This document shows, piece after piece, positions 41,486 to 48,024 of a stretch of DNA of 48,024 nucleotides (position 1 is the stretch's first letter; each line of letters starts with the position of its first letter). Below the pieces are notes generated by a model, which searched no databases, was not told where the DNA came from, and was given only the letters and a program-made list of their open reading frames with translations. The DNA comes from Anaerolineales bacterium (GTDB lineage: Bacteria; Chloroflexota; Anaerolineae; Anaerolineales; Villigracilaceae): NCBI GenBank assembly GCA_016928525.1, contig JAFGKO010000162.1, forward strand, positions 1-48,024. The letters run 5' to 3'. The position numbers and the translations under genes were made by a program.

Positions 41486-43075
41486 ATGACGCCATCGCAT
41501 GTTACTCAAATCCAAGATAGCCAGCAACGCACCGGGCGAAGCTGGCTACTTGTTCTGGCTTTTGGCCTCCTGGCAGGGCTGGCGCTGCGTCTCTTTTTGG
41601 CCGCCAGCACGCATACACCCGGCCAATGGGATGCGGCATTTTACTATACGGTAGCCAAGAACATTGTTCTGGGGCGTGGTCTGGTGATCGATTACATCTG
41701 GCATTACATCAACAGCCCCACTCCCCTGACTCACTACAGCAGCGATTTCTGGCATCCGTTGACATCCTACCTGATGGCGCTGCCCATGTCCACGTTAGGC
41801 ATTTCGCCCTTCAATGCCATCCTCGCCTCTATCATTGCTGGGCTGGGCATGGCGCTGGTCAGCTACGCGCTGGGAAAAGCTTTCGGTCTCTCACCAGATG
41901 CGCGGGTGATGGCGACCGTGTTGGCCTTTTTTGCTCCCTATTCGATTCAGGCCTCCGTCACAACCGACTCGATCATCTTTTTTGGACTGGCAAGCATTAC
42001 CATGCTGTACTGGTTGACCAAGGCCCAAAAAGATTCCCGTTATTTCCTGTTGGCTGCGCTGGCCTCGGGGCTGGGACACCTGACCCGGCAGGATGGCATC
42101 CTGCTGCTCGCCACGATCCTGACCTGCATCCTGCTTGCCCCTATTCCAGTTAAGAGAAAACTGACTTTCAGTATAGGTGTAGTCGGTATTCATCTCGCGA
42201 TACTTTCCCCACTGTTGATAAAGAACTACCAGGAAATGGGGTTCTTGCTCCCACCCGGACCACCCACCACGCGGTACTTGACAGAACATGATGATGTCTA
42301 TGCTTATGGTAAAGCCTTCACCTTTCAGACTTATTTGCAAGTTTTTGGCTGGGACGGGATCCTGAACAATAAACTGCAGACCGCGGTCTTTCACATACAA
42401 CAAGCCTACGCAGTGCTCAATCCCGGATTTGTAGTTCTGGCAATTATCTCACTCGTAAACGCGATTTTCCTACAAAAAAACAGGCAGCGATTGCTTTTCT
42501 TCTTACCTGCGTTGATCTATGGCACTTATACATACGCCTTCTATATCTTAATTGCCAGTTTTGCCCTGTTCTCAGCGCAGAAGAGTCTTGTGACGCTCAT
42601 TCCATTTCTTTCCATATTGATTATGGATTTTTCTGTGCAGCGCCTGCGCTACAGGCCGTTGTTAATCGGATTATTTTTAGGCCTAACCTTCTACCTCGGC
42701 GTACAAGGCTACGTCCGCGCTGCCTGGGCGAATACCCATTTCGATTCAACCTACACCAGCATGAAGGCCACTCAACCGCTCATCCTGGAAGACGCTCGGC
42801 AACGCGGACAGGGACCGTCAAGCATCATCGTGATGACCCACGATCCCTGGCATTATTATGAAGCCACTGGCTGGCCCACACTGATGATCCCCAACAACGA
42901 CCTGGATACAATCCTTTCAGTTGCCACCTCATATCATGCCACCTACCTGATCCTGCCCGCCCCACGTCCGGCGCTTGACTCAATTTACAACGGCAATATC
43001 GATGATCCACGCCTGGAATATCTGGGCATCGTTGATGAACAAAAAATTTACAGGCTTCACCTAGATCCTGATTAA
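41486..43075 (+). CDS. GT-C type integral membrane glycosyltransferase
   Basis: 529 residues from ATG 41486; a frame from GTG 41450 overlaps the previous stop and lacks a better ribosome binding site. About eleven membrane segments. After the first one, TPGQWDAAFYYTVAKNIV carries the acidic motif, then WHYINSP and SSDFWHPLTS form the loop, and LGHLTRQDGILLL lies near 195-207. The C-terminal soluble domain ends RLEYLGIVDEQKIYRL. Each of these has a counterpart in the protein encoded at 13883-15451, so the two are paralogues from the two glycan loci. Donor and acceptor are unknown. Confidence 0.82.
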   Translation: MTPSHVTQIQDSQQRTGRSWLLVLAFGLLAGLALRLFLAASTHTPGQWDAAFYYTVAKNIVLGRGLVIDYIWHYINSPTPLTHYSSDFWHPLTSYLMALPMSTLGISPFNAILASIIAGLGMALVSYALGKAFGLSPDARVMATVLAFFAPYSIQASVTTDSIIFFGLASITMLYWLTKAQKDSRYFLLAALASGLGHLTRQDGILLLATILTCILLAPIPVKRKLTFSIGVVGIHLAILSPLLIKNYQEMGFLLPPGPPTTRYLTEHDDVYAYGKAFTFQTYLQVFGWDGILNNKLQTAVFHIQQAYAVLNPGFVVLAIISLVNAIFLQKNRQRLLFFLPALIYGTYTYAFYILIASFALFSAQKSLVTLIPFLSILIMDFSVQRLRYRPLLIGLFLGLTFYLGVQGYVRAAWANTHFDSTYTSMKATQPLILEDARQRGQGPSSIIVMTHDPWHYYEATGWPTLMIPNNDLDTILSVATSYHATYLILPAPRPALDSIYNGNIDDPRLEYLGIVDEQKIYRLHLDPD

Positions 43076-43099
43076 ATCAAAAAGGCCTCGCGTACTCAT

Positions 43100-44686
43100 A
43101 TGCCTAAGCATAAAAGAAGAGACATTTTCTGGATTGCGGTCGTCGCAACACTGATCCTTGCCTTCAGCGCCATCCCCAACTGGGTCGGCTATCGCGCACA
43201 TACCGCAGAACTGGCTTACAAAGGCATCTTCTTCGACCCGCAAGATTACGCCGTTCATATGTCCATGTTGCAGGCAGGCATGCAGGGGGACTGGGCATAC
43301 CAATTCCGCTATACGACCGAAGCGCACCAGGGAGCCTACACGCGTCTGTTCTATCTTGCGCTCGGGCAAACCAACCGTATTTTTCAGCTTAACCCAACCG
43401 TCATTTTCGAGATCGCCCGCTGGCTGTTTGGATATTTGGCCCTGTTCGCCATTTATGCCTTGACAAAACGTGTCGTCAAAGAGACCCTGTGGCAGCGCGT
43501 CGCATTTCTGCTGGCAGTATTCGGCTCCGGATTGGGCTGGCTACAACTGATCTTCGGATGGGTTCCCGGCCCTATCACCCCGATTGATTTTTGGCTGATC
43601 GACGCGTATGTTTTTTTTGGAATTGCCCTGTTCCCCCACTTTGCCTTTGTCACTGCGGCGCTATGTCTGGTCTTCCTCCTGTACCTAGACTACCTCGAAA
43701 AGGGCGGTTGGATGCGCATCACAGCGATTGCCGCCATTGCGATCTTGACCCAGTTCGTCAATCCCATTGCTTTCGTTCTCGTAGATCTCGCGCTGGCGAC
43801 AGCCACATTCACCATCTGGTTCCAAAAACGAAAAATCGACTGGGGACAATTTGCCGCTCTCAGTGTGATTGCCATTGCGCAATTCCCCCTGCTGGTCTAC
43901 AACTTCAATCTGTTGAGCAACGACCCAATATGGAGCCAGTTTACCCGCCAGAACGAAACCCTTTCCCCCCCGCCAGTCTATTATTTGTGGGGGTTCGGCC
44001 TGCTCTGGCTGTTTGCTCTCATAGGATTGTTTCCAGCAGCCCGTCAGCAAAATCTTGCGTCGCTGGGCGCTGCGGCGTGGATTCTCACCGGGTTGGTCTT
44101 GGCTTACACGCCATTTGCTATCCAAAGACGCTTCCTGCACGGCGTGACCATTCCACTGGCGTTGCTGTCTACGCAGGGACTGAAAATGATCATACAATTT
44201 CTTTCGCAAAAGTCAGCGGCTCTTGCGCGACGAACCATAAGCCTCACTATCGCTGTGGTTTTCTTAATCTCCCTTTCGAGCCTATACCTCAGCCTCGGAC
44301 GAAGTCTCTATCTCCTCAACCAGCCGGATGAATTCTTCTATCCAGCTTCCTTAAATTCTGCCCTGGATTGGTTAGATGAAAATGCTGTGCCCAATGACTT
44401 CGTCCTCAGCGCTGTCCCCAGCGGGCAATTGATCGCTCAAAAGACGAACCTGCGCGTTTACCTCGGTCATCCGATGGAAACGCTGGACTTCGACGCCAAA
44501 TCCCGCCTTGTAACCGCCTTTTTTCAAGGTCAAGCCAACCCTGGTTGGTTGGAGGATACCAAGGTGCGCTGGGTGCTATACGGTCCCTACGAACTAGCGT
44601 TGACAGGAAATACGAATTTCCACGATACAGTGCTGGATATTGTATATCGTTCTGCGGAGATTACTATCTATCGAGTCAAGCAATGA
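43100..44686 (+). CDS. GT-C-like polytopic membrane protein
   Basis: 528 residues with about eleven to twelve membrane segments. The first external loop (about 30-70) includes FFDPQDYAVHMSMLQ, with Asp-Pro-x-Asp in the catalytic position, and YTTEAHQGAYTRLFYLALGQ. FPHFAFVTAAL follows around 178-188. The C-terminal domain (about 415-528) has LDWLDENAVPNDFVLSAVPSG, the alpha/beta soluble domain also seen in other GT-C-like proteins here. The family is widespread in Anaerolineae as unnamed membrane proteins. Stop TGA overlaps the ATG of the truncated frame at 44683, as expected for a formerly longer operon. Confidence 0.75.
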   Translation: MPKHKRRDIFWIAVVATLILAFSAIPNWVGYRAHTAELAYKGIFFDPQDYAVHMSMLQAGMQGDWAYQFRYTTEAHQGAYTRLFYLALGQTNRIFQLNPTVIFEIARWLFGYLALFAIYALTKRVVKETLWQRVAFLLAVFGSGLGWLQLIFGWVPGPITPIDFWLIDAYVFFGIALFPHFAFVTAALCLVFLLYLDYLEKGGWMRITAIAAIAILTQFVNPIAFVLVDLALATATFTIWFQKRKIDWGQFAALSVIAIAQFPLLVYNFNLLSNDPIWSQFTRQNETLSPPPVYYLWGFGLLWLFALIGLFPAARQQNLASLGAAAWILTGLVLAYTPFAIQRRFLHGVTIPLALLSTQGLKMIIQFLSQKSAALARRTISLTIAVVFLISLSSLYLSLGRSLYLLNQPDEFFYPASLNSALDWLDENAVPNDFVLSAVPSGQLIAQKTNLRVYLGHPMETLDFDAKSRLVTAFFQGQANPGWLEDTKVRWVLYGPYELALTGNTNFHDTVLDIVYRSAEITIYRVKQ

Positions 44687-44771
44687 AACAAAATATGCTC
44701 GCATACCTGCTTCCCCAACTGCGAAACATGTTCTTCATCGTTATTCCGGTCGGCGCACGGGGTGCGCAAAA
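44683..44771 (+). pseudogene. 5-prime remnant of a GT-C-like gene related to the one at 36828
   Basis: An ATG overlapping the previous stop (ATGA) opens a frame that begins MKQNMLAYLLPQLRNMFFIV. This aligns with residues 10-25 of the protein at 36828 (NYFLPRLQDVLFVAVF), about six identical residues in 14 with conservative changes between. After about 23 codons the similarity is lost, and the frame continues on the opposite strand of the radical SAM gene, ending at 44886. This looks like the first coding part of another operon member, cut off by a deletion or rearrangement. The true break is somewhere near 44750. Confidence 0.55.
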
Positions 44772-45695
44772 TCAGGATAGGGCGGGGGTAAAGCCAGTGT
44801 CCAGATTGGTCAGTCCGGCTTCTTTGGCCATCCGCACTGCCGTATCGTACTCACTGGCCGTAATACGGCGGTTCAGTTCCGGGTAACGGCTGGCGTTGTA
44901 AGCAGGACGATATTGCGCCATCAGATTGAGATAAGTGCTTTTCGAAATTTCATCCGCCAAAAATTGTACAATTTGCCGTGTCCCGGCCAGGTTGCGCGGC
45001 AAGACCAGGTGACGGACGAGCAGGCCGCGGGTGGCAAGACCGTCCTCGTCGATTTGCAAATCGCCCACCTGGCGGTACATCTCCCTGACAGCCGCACGGT
45101 TCACCTGCGGGTAGTCCTGCGCGCGGGAATACTTTTTGGCGTGTCCCCCATTTGCAAATTTCATGTCCGGCATGTAAATGTCGACAATGCCATCCAAAAG
45201 CTGTAAGCTCTCCAGCGAGTCATACCCGCCAGTATTGTAGACCAGCGGCAAACGCAGCCCGCCTTGTGCAGCCAGCCTCAAAGCAGCCAGGATTTGGGGC
45301 ACGACATGGCTCGGCGAGACCAGGTTGATGTTGTGGCATCCCATAGTCTGGAGGGCGAGCATAATGCTCGCCAACTCCTGCGAAGTGACCTCATTGCCGG
45401 AATCCCTCTGGCTGATAGCGTAATTCTGGCAAAACTGGCAGCGTAGGTTGCAGCGCGCAAAGAAAATCGTGCCGGACCCCTTCCAGCCGCGCAAAGGGTC
45501 TTCCTCGCCCAGGTGCGGTCCATAACTGTCTACCCTGGCCTGGAGACCTGTTTTGCATACTCCCAAATCCCCAGCCAGACGATTGACTTCACAACAACGT
45601 GCACACAAATCGCAACGTTCCATACGCGCGTAAGCAAGGCTAATCCGTTCTCCTAGTTCAGCAGTAGACATTTGCAAATAGGCGGGAGCAATCAT
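44772..45695 (-). CDS. Radical SAM protein, PflA-like (COG1313 type)
   Basis: 307 residues from ATG 45695, chosen because a good promoter lies between it and an upstream in-frame ATG (45725). The radical SAM cluster is RCNLRCQFCQ (C82, C86, C89). A second Cys cluster lies in the N-terminal part: C28, C31, C34, C35 and C47. The radical barrel includes NINLVSPSHVVPQI and DIYMPDMKF. These features match the uncharacterised PflA-like group COG1313, sometimes called putative pyruvate formate-lyase activating enzymes. No glycyl radical enzyme is encoded nearby, so its target is unknown. Confidence 0.9.
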   Translation of the reverse strand: MIAPAYLQMSTAELGERISLAYARMERCDLCARCCEVNRLAGDLGVCKTGLQARVDSYGPHLGEEDPLRGWKGSGTIFFARCNLRCQFCQNYAISQRDSGNEVTSQELASIMLALQTMGCHNINLVSPSHVVPQILAALRLAAQGGLRLPLVYNTGGYDSLESLQLLDGIVDIYMPDMKFANGGHAKKYSRAQDYPQVNRAAVREMYRQVGDLQIDEDGLATRGLLVRHLVLPRNLAGTRQIVQFLADEISKSTYLNLMAQYRPAYNASRYPELNRRITASEYDTAVRMAKEAGLTNLDTGFTPALS

Positions 45696-45704
45696 TCTGG
45701 TATT

Positions 45705-45733
45705 ACTATACAAAAATAGGCTCATCCTTGCAA
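45705..45733 (-). promoter_or_regulatory. Promoter for the radical SAM gene, near-leaderless
   Basis: On the minus strand TTGCAA (45733-45728) and TATAGT (45710-45705) are 17 bases apart. The predicted start is about three bases before ATG 45695, where no ribosome binding site is visible. Confidence 0.5.
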
Positions 45734-45778
45734 GCCTGAAAGTGGTACTAAAAGTTGCAAGCCAAATTCAAACTTGGC

Positions 45779-46603
45779 CTACTGATTCACGTGACGGTCA
45801 TCCAGCCATGAGATCTTCTCAACCGGTCCGCTTTCGCCTAGCAGCTTTGGCAACAGGGATGCCAGCGCCTCGGCATCCCCGGATGTGTAAAAACGAGCTT
45901 CAGCCCGTCTCCCCGCTGGGGCCTTCATCTCGTTCGCATCCAACAGACGTTTGGTCTGCTTCGCCACCGCCGGGGCCGGGTCTATCACTCGCACATTCTC
46001 TCCCACCACCTGCTCGATCAACGGGATCACGAACGGATAGTGAGTGCAACCCAATACAACGGTATCGATTCCCCGGTCCAGCATGGGGCGCAGGGCGTCT
46101 TCCAGAATCGCGCGTGTTTCATCCCCATCCAAATTTCCGCTTTCGATCTGTCCTACCAACCCGGGACAGGTATGTTGCAAGACCTGCACGCCGTTGGCAA
46201 AGCGTTCCAGCACCGAGGCGTACAACGCGCCCTGGAAAGTAGCCGGGGTAGCCAGCACGCCCACCAGCCCGCTCTGCGTATATTCCGCTGCCGGCTTGAC
46301 CGCCGGTTCCATCCCCACAAACGAGACATGCGGGAATTCTTCTCGCAAATGATGGAGCGCCGCCGCCGAAGCTGTGTTACAAGCTACTACGATCAGCTTT
46401 GCGCCTCGATCGAGCAAAAAGCACGTGATAGCTTCGGAAAAATCGCGCACCTGCTCCAGTGGGCGCGGCCCATACGGGACATGACCCTGGTCGCCAAAAT
46501 AGATAATGGGTTCCTCGGGCATTAACTGGCGCATAGCACGCAGCACAGACAGCCCGCCTACGCCGGAATCGAAAACGCCAATGGGTTGGCCTTGCTGGGA
46601 CAT
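45779..46603 (-). CDS. murI: Glutamate racemase
   Basis: 274 residues. It interconverts L- and D-glutamate for peptidoglycan synthesis. The first active-site motif is GVFDSGVGGLSVL (9-21), the first catalytic Cys is in VACNTASA (about 73-80), and the second Cys-His pair is LGCTHYPF (about 184-191). YFGDQGHVPYG is the conserved substrate loop. Everything is intact. Its presence agrees with a peptidoglycan-containing or partial cell wall. It follows the C26 amidotransferase gene by 72 bases on the same strand and is probably cotranscribed with it. Confidence 0.97.
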   Translation of the reverse strand: MSQQGQPIGVFDSGVGGLSVLRAMRQLMPEEPIIYFGDQGHVPYGPRPLEQVRDFSEAITCFLLDRGAKLIVVACNTASAAALHHLREEFPHVSFVGMEPAVKPAAEYTQSGLVGVLATPATFQGALYASVLERFANGVQVLQHTCPGLVGQIESGNLDGDETRAILEDALRPMLDRGIDTVVLGCTHYPFVIPLIEQVVGENVRVIDPAPAVAKQTKRLLDANEMKAPAGRRAEARFYTSGDAEALASLLPKLLGESGPVEKISWLDDRHVNQ

Positions 46604-46675
46604 GCGGCGAATGATAAGGCGAAAAGGGGAAAACGTAAAGCACAGAGATTTTCAATGCTGACCAGCGGAGAAACC

Positions 46676-47389
46676 TCATCCACCCGCCGCGTCCACAAAA
46701 GCCTTGAACAGATTGCGCGTCGGTCTCTGGTCGGTCAGCCATTCGGGGTGCCATTGCACGGCCAGCCCAAAAGGGTGCTCGGGCAGTTCCACCGCTTCGA
46801 CCAGACCATCAGGGGCGTAGCCGGTGACGCGCAATTCGGGTGCGATATCTTTCAGTCCCTGGTGGTGCAGGCTGTTGACTTTCAAGATGGGTTCACCCAG
46901 GATCTTCACAAGGCGCGTACCTGCCTCCACTTTGACCTCGTGCGCCAGAACCGTGCGCATGTTACCGGGATAGGTATGGTCGATGGCGTTGGGCAACTGA
47001 TCGAGAATGTGCGTGTACAGCGTCCCGCCTAAACCGATGTTGACAATCTGAATTCCACGACAAATGCCCAGGAAGGGTTTGCCGTCTTTGTATGCTGCAT
47101 GGAACAGGCTCAATTCAATGGAATCACGCAGAGGGTCCACGCCATCGATGCGCGGATGGTCGTCCCCCTTGAAATGTTCCAGGGCGATGTCGCCACCGCC
47201 AGCTAGAACGAGACCATCCAATCGTTCGTACAGCACCGCCCAGCCGCCCTCCGCCAGGATGGAAGGGATCAATACCGGCACACCGCCTGCCTGCATCACT
47301 GCCTGGGCGTAGGCCTGGCAAATCATCACATACGGCAACCCCTCTGCGTTGATCTCCCGATACGTTGTAATTCCGATAACAGGTTGCAC
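46676..47389 (-). CDS. Class I glutamine amidotransferase-like, peptidase C26 (PuuD-like)
   Basis: 237 residues. The nucleophile is Cys110 in FLGICRGIQIVN, and the other triad members are His214 and Glu216 in QWHPEW. LVLAGGGDI (61-69) is the oxyanion region. It matches gamma-glutamyl-GABA hydrolases (PuuD) and related C26 peptidases that cleave gamma-glutamyl amides; other putrescine genes are absent. Being directly upstream of murI, another glutamate enzyme, is suggestive but not proof of a link. Tandem terminators from rplS lie before its start, so it likely has its own promoter. Confidence 0.92.
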   Translation of the reverse strand: MQPVIGITTYREINAEGLPYVMICQAYAQAVMQAGGVPVLIPSILAEGGWAVLYERLDGLVLAGGGDIALEHFKGDDHPRIDGVDPLRDSIELSLFHAAYKDGKPFLGICRGIQIVNIGLGGTLYTHILDQLPNAIDHTYPGNMRTVLAHEVKVEAGTRLVKILGEPILKVNSLHHQGLKDIAPELRVTGYAPDGLVEAVELPEHPFGLAVQWHPEWLTDQRPTRNLFKAFVDAAGG

Positions 47390-47400
47390 AGGCTGCCTCC

Positions 47401-47436
47401 ACTAAAAAGAGAAAGGGCGCAGCGGACTGCACCCTT
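47401..47436 (-). terminator. Second terminator after rplS
   Basis: On the minus strand aagggtgcag and ctgcgccctt (47436-47413) form a stem with one mismatch and a 4-base loop, then TCTCTTTTT. It lies just before the C26 amidotransferase start at 47389. Confidence 0.7.
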
Positions 47437-47447
47437 CAATAAAGAGG

Positions 47448-47475
47448 CCCTAAAGGTTTTCGAAAACCTTTAGGG
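47448..47475 (-). terminator. First terminator after rplS
   Basis: ccctaaaggtttt (47448-47460) and aaaacctttaggg (47463-47475) form a perfect stem of about 12 base pairs with a tight turn. On the minus strand it is followed by cTCTTTATT. It lies 12 bases past the rplS stop codon. Confidence 0.75.
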
Positions 47476-47486
47476 TCTGAGCAGAC

Positions 47487-47837
47487 TCAGTCGAATTTTT
47501 GCTTTAGGCGGGCGGATTTACCCGTGCGCTCGCGCATGAAGTACAACTGCGCGCGACGCACTCTGGAGTGGCGTTCAACCACAACTTTGTCGATGCGTGG
47601 GGAGCGCATCAGGAAGGTGCGCTCGACGCCGATGCCATTGCTGGCGACGCGGCGAACGGTGAAATTGGCATTATTCCCGCCCTTGCGCAGGCGGATGATG
47701 GTGCCCCTAAATTCCTGGATGCGCTCACGGTCGCCTTCCTTGATTTTGACATGCACACTCACGATATCACCGGAACGAAGCTGGGGGATATTCTCATTAA
47801 CCGGGGCTTCCACGGCTTGTAAAATCTGGTCAGTCAT
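47487..47837 (-). CDS. rplS: Large ribosomal subunit protein bL19
   Basis: 116 residues of normal length. RSGDIVSVHVKIKEGDRERI (about 21-40), then RIQEFRGTIIRLRKGG and GVERTFLMRSPRIDKV, are typical of L19. It forms an intersubunit bridge near the aminoacyl-tRNA site. In many bacteria rplS follows trmD and rimM; here it stands alone with its own promoter and two terminators. AAGGAAG lies before the ATG. Confidence 0.97.
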   Translation of the reverse strand: MTDQILQAVEAPVNENIPQLRSGDIVSVHVKIKEGDRERIQEFRGTIIRLRKGGNNANFTVRRVASNGIGVERTFLMRSPRIDKVVVERHSRVRRAQLYFMRERTGKSARLKQKFD

Positions 47838-47889
47838 TTCGATCTTCCTTACTCAATTGAAGTTTATCTTATTTGTAACGCGAGGGCGG

Positions 47890-47918
47890 ATTATAGCACG
47901 CATTTTCGCAATGTACAA
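47890..47918 (-). promoter_or_regulatory. Sigma70-type promoter for rplS
   Basis: On the minus strand TTGTAC (47918-47913) and a perfect TATAAT (47895-47890) are 17 bases apart. The predicted leader is about 45 bases. No autoregulatory structure is obvious. Confidence 0.65.
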
Positions 47919-47973
47919 GTTTATTTGGGCACGGATTTATGGCTTTTGCAAAGTCAAGAAAAAGGAGTAACCA

Positions 47974-48024
47974 GTAGGGCAAACGCTTGAGGGATATGAG
48001 CTGCAAACCATCGTCTGGCTTGAG
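47974..48024 (+). other. Partial open frame at window edge, no canonical start codon
   Basis: AAAGGAG (47961-47967) is followed six bases later by GTA (47974), opening a frame that reads VGQTLEGYELQTIVWLE to the window end. An in-frame stop lies two codons upstream, so no ATG, GTG or TTG can start it at this place. The G-x-x-L-x-x-Y-x-L pattern resembles the first strand of a Ser/Thr protein kinase or a similar domain, but 17 residues are too few to be sure. A sequence error, a rare start codon, or chance are all possible. Confidence 0.3.

Noticed and set aside
44545..44886. A 113-codon plus-strand frame across the end of the GT-C gene and the radical SAM gene
   Set aside because: It is largely a shadow of both real genes; only the part from ATG 44683 was kept, as a remnant.
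1..48024. CRISPR arrays, tRNA or rRNA genes
   Set aside because: No run of regularly spaced direct repeats and no cloverleaf or conserved rRNA stretch was seen; gaps are short and mostly filled by promoters and hairpins.

Overview
The window reads as the chromosome of an uncultured member of the Chloroflexota, most likely class Anaerolineae. This is an inference from gene families: a secretin-free Flp/Tad pilus assembly block, a sensor kinase with an N-terminal 7TM domain, long runs of GT-C type membrane glycosyltransferases, a Gld-type ABC system with a DUF4340 protein, and a long-form ribosome hibernation factor. No rRNA, tRNA, CRISPR array, phage or plasmid genes were seen. One complete insertion sequence is present. 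The window is gene-dense, and no gene-free gap exceeds about 275 bases.

Layout. 1-4600: a DUF429 protein, a thioredoxin-like TlpA protein with an Lgt-like membrane protein, folE, hpf and comF. 4700-10500 (minus strand): a Tad/Flp assembly operon in the order cpaB, cpaE (REC + ParA-like), cpaF, tadB, tadC. Directly upstream, separated by a terminator, is a DegU/DegS-like two-component pair. 12400-17300 (minus): GNAT acetyltransferase plus three overlapping GT-C type membrane proteins. 17400-19200 (minus): lipid/diacylglycerol kinase and an EamA transporter. 19250-22930 (plus): MoxR ATPase with a VWA partner, separated by a pair of palindromic repeats, then an epoxide hydrolase. 22982-24075: an IS element with inverted repeats and a target duplication. 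24215-27790 (plus): a 7TM-PAS-PAS histidine kinase followed by three free-standing receiver proteins. 27850-30175 (minus): aldo/keto reductase, lipoprotein, AlaX editing protein. 30449-34280 (plus): ABC ATPase, permease, GldG-like and DUF4340 proteins, then rpoD. 35667-44690 (plus): a second envelope-glycan locus (GT2, four GT-C type proteins and one alkaline-phosphatase-superfamily membrane enzyme), ending in a truncated gene. 44772-47840 (minus): radical SAM protein, murI, a class I amidotransferase and rplS.

How it fits together. Two membrane-glycan loci dominate. Both encode large polytopic proteins with an acidic motif in the first external loop and, in several, a C-terminal soluble domain. 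The second locus pairs a polyprenyl-phosphate sugar transferase (GT2) with several GT-C acceptors and a probable phosphotransferase/sulfatase, the parts expected for decorating a cell-surface polymer or glycolipid. The most unusual points are: an Lgt homologue lacking several catalytic residues but coupled to a TlpA thioredoxin; a CpaE with the P-loop lysine replaced by cysteine; a terminator hairpin that overlaps a leaderless promoter between rpoD and the GT2 gene; a 5-prime gene remnant left at a probable rearrangement junction near 44.75 kb; and a right-edge reading frame with a good ribosome binding site but no ordinary start codon.
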